DNA of 64,000 nt from Paenibacillus sp. 1781tsa1. GTDB taxonomy: Bacteria; Bacillota; Bacilli; Paenibacillales; Paenibacillaceae. The position numbers were made by a program, and so were the translations under genes. The stretch covers positions 3,658,001 to 3,722,000 of the forward strand of contig NZ_JAMYWY010000001.1 in the NCBI RefSeq assembly GCF_024159265.1. Reading direction: 5' to 3'. A model generated the notes under the pieces. The model ran no database searches. It was not told the DNA's origin and worked only from the letters and a program-made list of their open reading frames with translations. Each line of letters begins with the position of its first letter. The stretch's first letter is position 1. Positions 52,195-61,303 of the stretch are shown here, piece by piece.

Positions 52195-54315
52195 ATGATA
52201 AACTTGACGATTCAATATAATGAACAACTACGTATATTTGCAATACAGACGCTAAATTCGTCCTACATTTTCGGAATTAATGAGAGGGAACACCTCCAGC
52301 ATCTGTATTGGGGTAACCCCGTGGACATCGAGGACAGCGCTCCGTTGCTCCATCTACAATCCCACAGCTCTTTTGACGCGGAAGTGGAAGGAGAGGTGGA
52401 GGAGTATAGCTTCTGGGGAGGAGCATCTTATACAGAGCCATCTTTGAAGCTGCGTATGTCTGATGGTGTCCGCGATCTTCAGGTAAGGTATGACCGTCAC
52501 GAGATCATTAAACAGGATGGCAGACAGACGTTGATGATCACGTTGAAGGATCAGGTATATGCACTTGAAACACAGCTGGTATATCGGGTTATCCCCGAAT
52601 TTGACCTGGTGGAGCGCTACGCCAATATCGTAAATAAGGGACAGGGGGATATTGTGCTGGAAAGCATGCAATCCGCAGCCTGGACTTTGCCATATCTCCA
52701 GGATTACCGCCTGACGCATGTTACGGGGAAATGGTCGGGTGAATTCCAACTGCGCAATACCATTTTGACAGAGGGAAAAAAGGTACTTGAATCGCGGAGA
52801 GGTTTCACGGACGGTCATGCCAACCCATGGTTTGCGATTGATGATGGTCTTTCGACAGAAAGCGGCGGTGGGGTATGGTTTGGTGCTCTGGCCTGGAGCG
52901 GCAACTGGAAGATTGTTGCGGAGAAGACCCCATTCACGCATGTGCGGGTAACAGGTGGCATCAGTGATTTTGACAATGAATGGTTGCTGGGTGCGGGCGA
53001 AACGTTTGAGACGCCTGTCTTTGTCGGCGGATTCAGCCCAGAAGGCTTTGGCGGAATGAGCCACCGCTTGCATCAATATCAATACAAGTACATACTGCCT
53101 CGCAGTGAAATCGGGAAAGTGCTGTACAACTCCTGGGAAGCTACCTACTTCGATGTGAACGCACAGGACCAAATGGCGCTTGCCGAGCGGGCAGCCAAGA
53201 TGGGTGTGGAACTATTTGTCGTGGATGACGGCTGGTTTGGGCAGCGGCATTCCGACCGTGCGGGGTTGGGTGACTGGAACGTGAATCAGGAGAAATTTCC
53301 GAACGGACTTGTGGAGCTGATTGACCGGGTTCACGGACTTGGGATGGAATTCGGCATATGGGTAGAGCCGGAGTCGGTCAACCCGGATAGTGATCTCTAT
53401 AGAGAACATCCAGACTGGGTATATCATTTTGAGACCCGGGGACGTACGGAGCTTCGCAATCAGCTGCTGCTGAATATTTCCAAGCCTGAGGTTAAGCAAT
53501 ACATTATCCATTTTATGACCGAACTGCTTGGCAACCATGAGATTAAGTTCATTAAATGGGACATGAATCGGACCATCACGGAGCCTGGCATGAAGGGGCA
53601 CCCTATTAACCGCCAGAAAGAGGTATGGGTAAGGCATGTCCAGAGTCTCTATGATATATGGGCACAGCTGAGAGCCAAGTTCCCGGATGTGGAGTTTGAG
53701 ACTTGCGCAGGAGGTGGCTCGCGGATTGATCTGGGCATCTTCCGTTATGCGGACCAATCCTGGCCGAGTGACAATACGGATGCGTTCGACCGTCTGAGCA
53801 TTCAGGAAGGCTTCTCCTATACGTATACACCACGTATGATGACCTGTTGGGTGACCGAGTCACCTACAGGAATGAACGGTCGAAACGTCTCCCTGAAGTA
53901 TCGTTTCCACAGTGCAATGATGGGCACGCTTGGTATTGGTTCTAATCTGAACGAGTGGAGTGATGAATGGATCGAGCAGTCCGGGGAATTCATCGGACAA
54001 TACAAAGCCATTCGCCACCTGGTACAATTCGGTAGACAATTCCGTTTGACTGCGCTTCGTCATAAGGGAGTTACCGCTGTACAGTACAGCGATGCAGCTG
54101 GAAGTGACCATGTGCTGTTCGCTTTTCTTCACTCGCAGAAGCTGGGTGAACCGTTGCCCAGACTGCGTTTGGCAGGTCTTCAGGCTGACAAGACCTATCT
54201 CATTGAAGAGCTGGGGTTATCGGTCAGTGGCCGTGCGCTGATGAACATCGGGGTGGAGCTGCCTCTACGTGGCGATTTCGACAGTCTGGTATACCGTATC
54301 CGTGAGCAGGTATAA
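52195..54315 (+). CDS. GH36 alpha-galactosidase
   Basis: About 706 residues; ATG 52195, with TTG 52204 as an alternative better spaced from AAAGGATG. A standard GH36 enzyme: N-terminal beta-supersandwich, TIM barrel from YNSWEATYFDV through VDDGWFGQR, nucleophile D456 in FIKWDMNR, substrate motif CAGGGSRID, acid/base D526 in SDNTDAFDRL, and a C-terminal beta-domain. It releases terminal alpha-1,6-galactose from raffinose-type sugars and galactomannan oligosaccharides. No signal peptide, so cytoplasmic. It has its own upstream gap after a terminator and is convergent with the kinase gene, sharing a terminator. Confidence 0.93.
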   Translation: MINLTIQYNEQLRIFAIQTLNSSYIFGINEREHLQHLYWGNPVDIEDSAPLLHLQSHSSFDAEVEGEVEEYSFWGGASYTEPSLKLRMSDGVRDLQVRYDRHEIIKQDGRQTLMITLKDQVYALETQLVYRVIPEFDLVERYANIVNKGQGDIVLESMQSAAWTLPYLQDYRLTHVTGKWSGEFQLRNTILTEGKKVLESRRGFTDGHANPWFAIDDGLSTESGGGVWFGALAWSGNWKIVAEKTPFTHVRVTGGISDFDNEWLLGAGETFETPVFVGGFSPEGFGGMSHRLHQYQYKYILPRSEIGKVLYNSWEATYFDVNAQDQMALAERAAKMGVELFVVDDGWFGQRHSDRAGLGDWNVNQEKFPNGLVELIDRVHGLGMEFGIWVEPESVNPDSDLYREHPDWVYHFETRGRTELRNQLLLNISKPEVKQYIIHFMTELLGNHEIKFIKWDMNRTITEPGMKGHPINRQKEVWVRHVQSLYDIWAQLRAKFPDVEFETCAGGGSRIDLGIFRYADQSWPSDNTDAFDRLSIQEGFSYTYTPRMMTCWVTESPTGMNGRNVSLKYRFHSAMMGTLGIGSNLNEWSDEWIEQSGEFIGQYKAIRHLVQFGRQFRLTALRHKGVTAVQYSDAAGSDHVLFAFLHSQKLGEPLPRLRLAGLQADKTYLIEELGLSVSGRALMNIGVELPLRGDFDSLVYRIREQV

Positions 54316-54337
54316 AAGGATGCTGTAGAATGGATTA

Positions 54338-54384
54338 AAGGAGTGCTTTGCAAGCCAATAGTGGCTGCATCGCACTCCTTTTTT
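54338..54384. terminator. Bidirectional terminator between GH36 and kinase genes
   Basis: Outer stem AAGGAGTGC/GCACTCCTT followed by a T-run, with an inner AGCCA/TGGCT hairpin. It reaches into the kinase stop codon at 54383. Confidence 0.75.
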
Positions 54385-56140
54385 ATTGGATCTCTTTTTG
54401 TGGCAGACGAATTTGGACCGTGGTTCCCATGCCTAGTTTGCTATACACTTTAACACCGTAATATTCACCGAACTTCAGCTTAATTCTCCGATCCACATTT
54501 GAAATGCCATAGCCTCGACCTTCTTTCTCTTCAAACAAAGACTGAAGCGTCTCACGCCGCATGCCCATTCCATCGTCTATAACAGATAAGATAATGCTAT
54601 TGTTCTCGATGACGCCCTTGATATGAATATTTAGGGGCCGATCTTGATTCCAAAGAGCGTGAATGACTGCATTCTCCACAAAAGGTTGTAACGCAAGCTT
54701 CACGGTCGAGTAGGGCAGGATCGATTGATCTATCGTGTAGATGATGTTGAGCTTGCCCTTAAATCGAATAAGCTGAATGGCATTATAGCTCTGCGTCAGT
54801 TTCAGTTCCTCATTGATGGTCAGGATGCTCTTTCCTTTATTCAGGGATATCCGATAAAACTTGGCCAGATGAAGGACCATATCCTGAATCTGGGGATCTT
54901 GATGCTTTACGGCCAGAGAGGAGATCGAGCCGAGTGTATTATACAGAAAATGAGGATTAATCTGTGCTTGAAGCAGGTCAAGCTCGGCTTCCTTGCTCTG
55001 CAGCTCCTTCTGGTAGACCTCCGTCACCAGGCTTTTCAACCGGGTTGTCATCTGTTCGAATGCAAAGTGAAGCTGTCCTATCTCATCACTGCCCATTTGT
55101 TCCTCATGGGTAGGGTTGAAATCTCCCCGCTCAATGCGCCGAATCATTCGTATTAACGTCCTGATGCGTTTGCTGAACAGCGATGCGGTAATATAAATGA
55201 GCAGCAACGCCACGCCAATGAAGCCTAGTGAAATTTTGATAATAAGCTGAGAGAGAGCTTTGGCATCCTTGATAATACTGTCGTAAGGGAAGATGGATAC
55301 CGTTTTCCAGCCGTTTTTGAGCGTATTATAAACCGCTAGAGCCTTTACGCCTTGATACGTTGTATCAAATCTCCCTGAAGCCGTATCATCAAAATGTTGA
55401 TGAAGAAGTTCGGGCAGGCTTGTATTAATTAACTGTTTGTCCGCTGATGACAGAATAATTCCCTTGTCATTAATGATGAAAATATCTTTTCCGCCTGCTT
55501 CCTTTTCCATTAAGGAATAGATGACCGACTCTGAGATTTGAAAGACCAGCATGCCGTAGGGGTACTGATTACTATTGTTGTTCAGCATCCGGGCGAGGGT
55601 AAACATGGCAGGGCCATTCTCGGTCTGCGGCGATGAGAGATGAATGATGTTCCCATAGGATTGTTTCAACTTATGGAAGAGTTCCGTGTTCTGAACTTCG
55701 GGTGTAATTGGCCGGATATAATAATTGTCTTTGGGCAGTGATGGATTGTCCGAATAAATGAATGCGCTATCAAAATCAGGGTAGGCAGCCATCACCGTGT
55801 CAATCCGATTGCCGATGTAATTATAGACGTCCAGATAGGATGGATCATCCTGATACTCGTTCGTCAGGTAATTGGCAAGGCGGTTATCCAAATAAATAGA
55901 GGCGGAAATATGTTCATAACTGTCCAGCTTGTTCTCCAGATTTTTGGTGATCTGAGCTGTTGAGTTCGTCATATTGATGTAGATCTGCTCGGTAAGTTTC
56001 GTTTTGGTAAGTTCATAGGAAAAATAAACCAATAGCATCATTGGAATGATGGTGACCAGAACAAATACCATGAACAATTTGGAACGAAAGCTCAGGTTAA
56101 CAAAAGGCATGTATATGTATTTTCGATAGAATTGGCGCAT
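54383..56140 (-). CDS. Sensor histidine kinase (YesM-like), locus B
   Basis: 585 residues; ATG at 56140, seven nt after GAGAGGG, preferred over the open frame extending to 56209. TM1 about 20-40 (LFMVFVLVTIIPMMLLVYFSY, split), dCache-like extracellular sensor about 45-280, TM2 about 285-310 (ISLGFIGVALLLIYITASLF), HAMP, His_kinase with H397 (QINPHFLYNT) and HATPase_c (FVENAVIHALW, DDGMGM, GRGYGISNV). All catalytic boxes look normal. It is divergent from the locus B transporter genes and 7 kb from the matching response regulator on the other strand. Presumed to sense the saccharide handled by locus B. Confidence 0.9.
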   Translation of the reverse strand: MRQFYRKYIYMPFVNLSFRSKLFMVFVLVTIIPMMLLVYFSYELTKTKLTEQIYINMTNSTAQITKNLENKLDSYEHISASIYLDNRLANYLTNEYQDDPSYLDVYNYIGNRIDTVMAAYPDFDSAFIYSDNPSLPKDNYYIRPITPEVQNTELFHKLKQSYGNIIHLSSPQTENGPAMFTLARMLNNNSNQYPYGMLVFQISESVIYSLMEKEAGGKDIFIINDKGIILSSADKQLINTSLPELLHQHFDDTASGRFDTTYQGVKALAVYNTLKNGWKTVSIFPYDSIIKDAKALSQLIIKISLGFIGVALLLIYITASLFSKRIRTLIRMIRRIERGDFNPTHEEQMGSDEIGQLHFAFEQMTTRLKSLVTEVYQKELQSKEAELDLLQAQINPHFLYNTLGSISSLAVKHQDPQIQDMVLHLAKFYRISLNKGKSILTINEELKLTQSYNAIQLIRFKGKLNIIYTIDQSILPYSTVKLALQPFVENAVIHALWNQDRPLNIHIKGVIENNSIILSVIDDGMGMRRETLQSLFEEKEGRGYGISNVDRRIKLKFGEYYGVKVYSKLGMGTTVQIRLPQKEIQ

Positions 56141-56362
56141 TCGGGAGCCCTCTCTTGACTGATTATTCGTTGCACAGTTCATCATAGCAGAGTGAATATG
56201 GAAATCCAATCCTCACTTTTTACAAAAACATCTTTAAAAAGCGGTATCTTTCGGAGAATTCGACTATGGCAAGCGATTGGCGTCAAATTTATGATAATAG
56301 GAGAGAAGTTGAATCCAGATATGGCCGGCCATGCTGCTGTATAGAAAAAGGGAGGGTATTTA

Positions 56363-57319
56363 ATGCATAAGGTAAGCGCTATCAAAACAGTCAGGAGCAA
56401 TAATCTGATAAGCAGACTAAAAGAGCAAAAATGGTTATTCGTGCTTATGCTTCCTGCCTTTATTGCTACATTGTTATTTTCCTATGGTCCGATGTTTGGA
56501 CTGTATATGGCGTTTACGAATTATCAGCCGGGTGGGGGATCATTCTTTTACCAGTTCTTCCATGCCGAATTTGTAGGTTTCCAATGGTTTGGGTATTTCT
56601 TTACTACAGGAGATTTCTACCGGGTTATGCGTAACACGCTTGCGACAAGCTTGCTGACACTGTTCTTCGGATTTCCTGCCCCGATCATCCTCGCGCTTGT
56701 GCTGAATGAAGCGAGACAGGGATTTTTCAAGCGTTTTGTACAGACGGTTTCTTATCTGCCGCATTTTATCTCATGGGTTATCGCAGCCAACATTGTGATT
56801 ACGCTGCTGGCTTCGGATGGAATGCTTAACAATATTCTGGTTCTGCTGGGCATCATCAAAGAACCAGTTGCATTTTTGCAGAACGGGCCTCTATTCTGGT
56901 GGATTATCGCATTGTCGAACATGTGGAAAGAGATGGGGTTCAGCGCCATTATGTATCTCGCCGCAATCGCTTCCATTAATCCGGAGCTTTACGAAGCGGC
57001 CAGGGTGGACGGAGCCAGCCGATTTAAGCAAATGTGGCATATTACACTGCCATCCATGCGCCCTACCATTGTCATATTGGCTATTCTTGCGGTCGGAGGC
57101 ATTTTGAATGCAGGATTTGAACAGCAATACCTGCTGCAAAATAATACCGTGCTTGAATACTCCGAAGTTATCGATATTTATGCCTACAAATACGGACTAC
57201 AGAACAGCATGTTCTCTTACGGGGCTGCCGTGGGGATGTTCAAATCCGTTGTTGCCTTTATTCTTGTCCTCATCGTGAACCGGATTTCCAGAAAAGTGAA
57301 CGACCAGGCGTTGTTCTAA
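56363..57319 (+). CDS. Sugar ABC transporter permease (LplB-like), locus B
   Basis: A 318-residue membrane protein, start behind GGGAGGG. Six transmembrane helices beginning WLFVLMLPAFIATLLFSYGP. ATPase-contact EAA loop: ELYEAARVDGASRFKQMWHITLP. The ending RISRKVNDQALF is typical. Carbohydrate uptake family 1, partner of the second permease 28 nt downstream. The 222-nt gap to the divergent kinase gene holds both promoters; an AAAGCGGTATCTT stretch there resembles the AAGCG/TATCAT motif of locus A but is weaker. No ATPase gene is linked. Confidence 0.9.
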   Translation: MHKVSAIKTVRSNNLISRLKEQKWLFVLMLPAFIATLLFSYGPMFGLYMAFTNYQPGGGSFFYQFFHAEFVGFQWFGYFFTTGDFYRVMRNTLATSLLTLFFGFPAPIILALVLNEARQGFFKRFVQTVSYLPHFISWVIAANIVITLLASDGMLNNILVLLGIIKEPVAFLQNGPLFWWIIALSNMWKEMGFSAIMYLAAIASINPELYEAARVDGASRFKQMWHITLPSMRPTIVILAILAVGGILNAGFEQQYLLQNNTVLEYSEVIDIYAYKYGLQNSMFSYGAAVGMFKSVVAFILVLIVNRISRKVNDQALF

Positions 57320-57347
57320 TTATAAAAGACAGAGGGGAGCGCTTGTG

Positions 57348-58238
57348 ATGATTCTGAACAGATTCGGGGATCGTATTTTCAAAATTATTGTGTATTTCAT
57401 CCTTATTCTCGTATTACTCGTTACATTTCTTCCGTTTTGGAATATACTCGTTCTTTCATTGAACAGCGCGGAGGATACGGTACGGGGCGGCGTTTATCTG
57501 TGGCCCAGGGACTTGACCTTGGACAGCTATCAGCAGATTTTGAAAGATAGCGAGATTCTAAACGGGCTGTGGGTAACCGTCAAACGAACGCTGATTGGCG
57601 CACCGCTATCGGTTCTCGTCATTACGATGCTTGCGTATCCGCTAAGTCGGCGGAATCTCATCGGTCGCAAAGGATGGAACCTGTACTTTATCTTCACCAT
57701 GTATTTCAGTGGCGGACTGATTCCGTTCTACATGGTACTTAAGGCGTTGAACATGATCGATACATTTTCGGTGTTCATTTTGCCAAGTTTGATGAATGTC
57801 TTCTATATGATTATCGTCCGTACCTTTATGGAGCAGCTACCCCATGAGATTGAAGAATCGGCGAGGGTGGATGGGGCTAACGATCTGACGATTTTCTTTC
57901 GGATTGTGATGCCGCTGACAACACCAGTACTTGCAACAGTCGGGCTTTTTCAAGCCATTGGGCATTGGAATGCCTGGTTTGATTCCTATGCGTTCACCTA
58001 TAGTTCGGACCTGAAGACTCTGCAAGCCGTGCTCGTGAAAATATTGAATCAATTCCAGACGGGTGGCATGATCTCTCAAACGCAAATGCTGGCCAACTCG
58101 GCCAAACGAAATGCCGTTTCAAGCGATACCATTCGAATGGCTGCTACGATGGTAGCTACCTTGCCGATCGTTATGGTATATCCGTTCCTGCAAAAATACT
58201 TTGTCAAAGGCATGACTTTGGGAGCGGTGAAGAGTTAA
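57348..58238 (+). CDS. Sugar ABC transporter permease (LplC/YtcP-like), locus B
   Basis: 296 residues from ATG 57348 after GAGGGGAG (a GTG at 57345 is possible). Six transmembrane segments (IIVYFILILVLLVTFLPFWNI, split). EAA loop EESARVDGANDLTIFFRIVMPL and the family-end LQKYFVKGMTLGAVKS. Second channel subunit with the preceding permease. Its arrangement permease-permease-binding protein is the same as in locus A, and the proteins are recognisably paralogous to those at 19.3-21.2 kb. Confidence 0.9.
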   Translation: MILNRFGDRIFKIIVYFILILVLLVTFLPFWNILVLSLNSAEDTVRGGVYLWPRDLTLDSYQQILKDSEILNGLWVTVKRTLIGAPLSVLVITMLAYPLSRRNLIGRKGWNLYFIFTMYFSGGLIPFYMVLKALNMIDTFSVFILPSLMNVFYMIIVRTFMEQLPHEIEESARVDGANDLTIFFRIVMPLTTPVLATVGLFQAIGHWNAWFDSYAFTYSSDLKTLQAVLVKILNQFQTGGMISQTQMLANSAKRNAVSSDTIRMAATMVATLPIVMVYPFLQKYFVKGMTLGAVKS

Positions 58239-58365
58239 TCTATTCCATAATCCGGTTGCAGGGAAGGCTTGTCCGGTAGCCTCTTCCTGAAAGGGGGTGG
58301 GCAGAGATCGTTTTGGAAATGCTCCATCTAGCACGACAGGAATTTATTCATTGGGAGGAATTAGG

Positions 58366-59976
58366 GTGTCAATGACAAAGACAAAAAAATGGATGACCAT
58401 GGGGATTACAGCTGCATTAGTCGTTGGTTTGCTTGCGGGCTGCTCCTCCAGTGATGGGGAGAACAACACAGCGGGTAAAGACGGGGAACAAGGGCCGATT
58501 ACGCTGACCTGGTTTGATGGCAATACCAAAGGAGAACCTTTTACCGATGCAGTGGCCCAGGAAATTACCAAAAAGACGGGCATAGAGATCTCCATCCAAC
58601 AGCCAACGGGGAATCCAACGGAAAAACTGAGTCTGATGCTGGCGAGTGGTGACTATCCGGATGTGGTGGTCATGAGTCGTGGAGATGCTTCCCTCGATAA
58701 GTACATTTCAAGCGGCGCATTCATTCCACTGGATGAGTTAATTGAAAAGTATGGTTCGGATCTGAAAGAAATGTACGGCGAAACCTTGACCAAAACACGA
58801 TATTCAGACGGCAAAAACTACTATTTGGCAAACTGGTATGGACTCGACAGTGATCCGGTCTTCGGCATGCTGATGAGACAGAGTCTGTTGGAAGAGTTCC
58901 TTCCAGACAAAGCCGATGGTTCACAGCCACTCACCACGGACGAGTTTGAAGCACTCCTGAAAAATTTCAAAGAAAAATACAACACGATTGATGGCAAAGA
59001 ATCCATTCCCATGACGATGAACGGTGAAAACATGGGCGCGAATCTGGGAACATTCAAAGGCATGTGGGGTTTAAAAACGTATTATGACAACAACGGACGT
59101 CTGCAATATGATGTTAAGGACCCTAAATATCGTGAAATGCTTTTATACATGAATAGGTTATATAGAGAAGGTCTGATTGAGAAGGAATTTGCGATTAGCA
59201 AGACGCAGACATGGATTCAAAAGCTGACAACTGGTGCGGTATTCGCTACCCCAGGAGCATATTGGGACCCAGGTAACGGCAATGCGGCCCTGAAAAAGGA
59301 TGGCGGGGAAAAGAATCAGTTGTTCGCATACAAGGTTGTTGCTCCAGGTGTAGATCCGGCCCAAACGTCATTTGGCCCAAGAAGCTCGCTTGGATGGGAT
59401 GCAATCGCCATTACCAAAAACAACAAACACCCGGAAGAAACGATAAAGCTGTTTAATTATCTGGCGAGTGATGAAGGACAGCATTTGCTGCTGTGGGGTA
59501 AGGAAGGCGAACAATATACCATGGTGGATGGCAAGCGACAACCAGACCCTGCATTCCTGCAGAGTTTCAAGGATAACTGGGATGATACGGTGAAGAAAAG
59601 TGGCGTTCGTAAATGGTTATGGTTTATCAAAAATGGTCTGGATCCGAATGGACAGCCTTATGACATGGCCGTTAAATTCCAACGCAGTGAAGTGGATGAA
59701 CTGGCCATTAAGAGTCTTGGGGATTCTGTATGGGATACAGCGCAGTATGATAACCTGAATCCAGATGGGGGAACACCTCAAGCACTTACCGCCCAGAAGG
59801 TGAAGGATATTATGGATCAGAGCATTACGAGAGCCATTATTGCTCCAAGTGAAGCTGAAGCCAACTCTGTGTTTGACAAGATGCTGGAGGATATGAAGAA
59901 GGCTGGCGATGAAAAAGTGGAAGATATCATTAACGAGAAATATGCTCAGCGTATGGAACTGTGGTCTTCGAAATAA
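58366..59976 (+). CDS. Extracellular solute-binding lipoprotein (LplA-like), locus B
   Basis: About 536 residues; GTG 58366 is best spaced from GGGAGGAA, with ATG 58372 as alternative. Lipobox LLAGC with C26, then a short linker. The mature domain is the family 1 two-lobed sugar binder (SLMLASGDYPDVVVMSRGD, ITKNNKHPEETIKLFNYLAS). Delivers the saccharide to the two permeases upstream. A terminator follows after the stop, ending the transport operon. Ligand unknown; from the neighbours, a fucosylated or alpha-galactosylated oligosaccharide is possible. Confidence 0.9.
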   Translation: MSMTKTKKWMTMGITAALVVGLLAGCSSSDGENNTAGKDGEQGPITLTWFDGNTKGEPFTDAVAQEITKKTGIEISIQQPTGNPTEKLSLMLASGDYPDVVVMSRGDASLDKYISSGAFIPLDELIEKYGSDLKEMYGETLTKTRYSDGKNYYLANWYGLDSDPVFGMLMRQSLLEEFLPDKADGSQPLTTDEFEALLKNFKEKYNTIDGKESIPMTMNGENMGANLGTFKGMWGLKTYYDNNGRLQYDVKDPKYREMLLYMNRLYREGLIEKEFAISKTQTWIQKLTTGAVFATPGAYWDPGNGNAALKKDGGEKNQLFAYKVVAPGVDPAQTSFGPRSSLGWDAIAITKNNKHPEETIKLFNYLASDEGQHLLLWGKEGEQYTMVDGKRQPDPAFLQSFKDNWDDTVKKSGVRKWLWFIKNGLDPNGQPYDMAVKFQRSEVDELAIKSLGDSVWDTAQYDNLNPDGGTPQALTAQKVKDIMDQSITRAIIAPSEAEANSVFDKMLEDMKKAGDEKVEDIINEKYAQRMELWSSK

Positions 59977-59999
59977 TTGGAAATCAACTTATAAATTGG

Positions 60000-60030
60000 A
60001 GTGTCCCGGGTGCTTGCCCGGGCGCTTTTT
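60000..60030 (+). terminator. Terminator after binding-protein gene, locus B
   Basis: A GC-rich stem built on CCCGGG/CCCGGG with a bulge and an outer extension, loop TGCTTG, followed by TTTTT. The following 200 nt to the methyltransferase show no supported gene but contain a diverged TAAGCTAACGGGCAGC motif at 60052-60067. Confidence 0.7.
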
Positions 60031-60228
60031 ATTTATGGACGCATTTTATCATAAGCTAACGGGCAGCTCAGTTGAACTATCTCAAGATCAAGAATATCAG
60101 TTTATACTTTATGTAATATTCAGGTTCATCGTTGAACTTGTCCGGGATCATCCGAACGAAGTGTTGACTAAACCATTTCTTATATGTTGAACTAGTAAAA
60201 ATGCTATAGAAAGTGGGAAACGAAATTT

Positions 60229-60945
60229 ATGATTCCATTAGTATATGACCAGATTAACCATTGGGGAAGGGACGACGAATTTTTCCTTGCATTGCTAAAG
60301 AAATTAAAAATAGAGTCTATCGTTGACTTAGGCTGCGGAACAGGAAGATGGACTACTCATCTTGTTCCGTACGGTTATAAAATTACAGCTATTGATCCCC
60401 ATGAAGAAGCGATTGAAATGGCGAGAATTAAAGATAATTCAGGCAATGTGAATTGGATTGTAGGGGATAGCTCGAATTTACAAACCAATACCTATGACGC
60501 GGTTATTATGACTGCCAATGTGGCACAGGTATTTCTTACTGATGACAGTTGGAAGAAAGTAATCTCAGACATATTTCGATCCCTAAAAGTTGGCGGTCAC
60601 TTTATTTTTGATATTCGAAACCCTTTGGCCAAAGTGTGGGAAGAGTGGGAGAAGGATAGGACTCCGGACTTGGCTAAAGATATGCGAAGTGGAGACCCTC
60701 TCGAAATCTATACAGAATATGAAGGGTTTGAGGGAGATATCTATACTTTTTATGAAACTGTGAAAAATACAAAAACAGACGAAGTCCTAGTTCATGAAAA
60801 AATGCAGATCAGATTTCGAAATCAAGGAGAATTGGATGAGTCGCTGAAACAAACAGGGTTTTCGGAAATTGAAACATATGGCGATTGGGAATTTGAACAC
60901 GCAAATTCTAAAAATCGATCCTTTATTTTTCATTGTGTAAAATAG
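60229..60945 (+). CDS. Class I SAM-dependent methyltransferase
   Basis: A 238-residue protein. The Rossmann motif I is VDLGCGTGRWT (about residues 32-42), with motif II acidic residue in AIDPHEEAIEMAR and WIVGDSSNL, then YDAVIMTANVAQVF and GGHFIFDIRNP. It methylates an unknown small molecule or protein; the sequence does not tell which. The ribosome site (AAAGTGGGAA) is weak. It has no operon partners, being between the terminator at 60.0 kb and the motif-hairpin unit at 61.0 kb. Base composition is more AT-rich than the glycosidase loci. Confidence 0.85.
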   Translation: MIPLVYDQINHWGRDDEFFLALLKKLKIESIVDLGCGTGRWTTHLVPYGYKITAIDPHEEAIEMARIKDNSGNVNWIVGDSSNLQTNTYDAVIMTANVAQVFLTDDSWKKVISDIFRSLKVGGHFIFDIRNPLAKVWEEWEKDRTPDLAKDMRSGDPLEIYTEYEGFEGDIYTFYETVKNTKTDEVLVHEKMQIRFRNQGELDESLKQTGFSEIETYGDWEFEHANSKNRSFIFHCVK

Positions 60946-61031
60946 AGTCATTAAAATGCACTATAATAGTGCTCCTTAAATAAGGATAAGTTGAAAACTG
61001 ATCAAACTTTAATTTAATTCTATCTAGTGAT

Positions 61032-61100
61032 TAAACTAACGGGAAACGATAGCTTAATCATACCAAGAAAGCAGCTGATCGTATTGATCAGCTGCTTTTA
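61032..61100 (+). repeat. Conserved motif-plus-hairpin unit, copy 2
   Basis: TAAACTAACGGGAAACGATAG (21 bases, written in two parts: TAAACTAACGGG and AAACGATAG) is followed after 17 nt by the stem AGCAGCTGATC/GATCAGCTGCT (61070-61096) and TTTTA. The same layout appears at 37961-38027. Probably also the terminator of the methyltransferase transcript. Confidence 0.6.
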
Positions 61101-61163
61101 TTTATTGAGATTAAGGAAATTCTAACCTTAGAAATGAATGAAGAATTAAGCGGGGGGATAGCT

Positions 61164-61253
61164 ATGTTCGACAAGCCAGCTTTATTGATCATCGATGTAC
61201 AAGCCGGACCTTTTCAGAATCCTCACTTTATTCATAACGGTAAAAAATTATGA
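61164..61253 (+). pseudogene. Isochorismatase-family (cysteine hydrolase) N-terminal remnant
   Basis: With GGGGGGA before an ATG, 29 codons give MFDKPALLIIDVQAGPFQ and then FIHNGKKL before a TGA. This is the start of an isochorismatase-like hydrolase (catalytic Asp in LIIDVQ). The rest of the usual 180 residues is missing. Nothing else was seen in 60946-61303 apart from the motif-hairpin unit. Confidence 0.65.
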
Positions 61254-61303
61254 TCAAATATCAAGCATCAAGTGTTAGGGCTGTGAAGAAAACTATCTTC
61301 AAA

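Noticed and set aside
60035..60190. 51-codon frame between the terminator and the methyltransferase
   Set aside because: Contains the repeated CTAACGGG motif, lacks a ribosome site and has no family resemblance.
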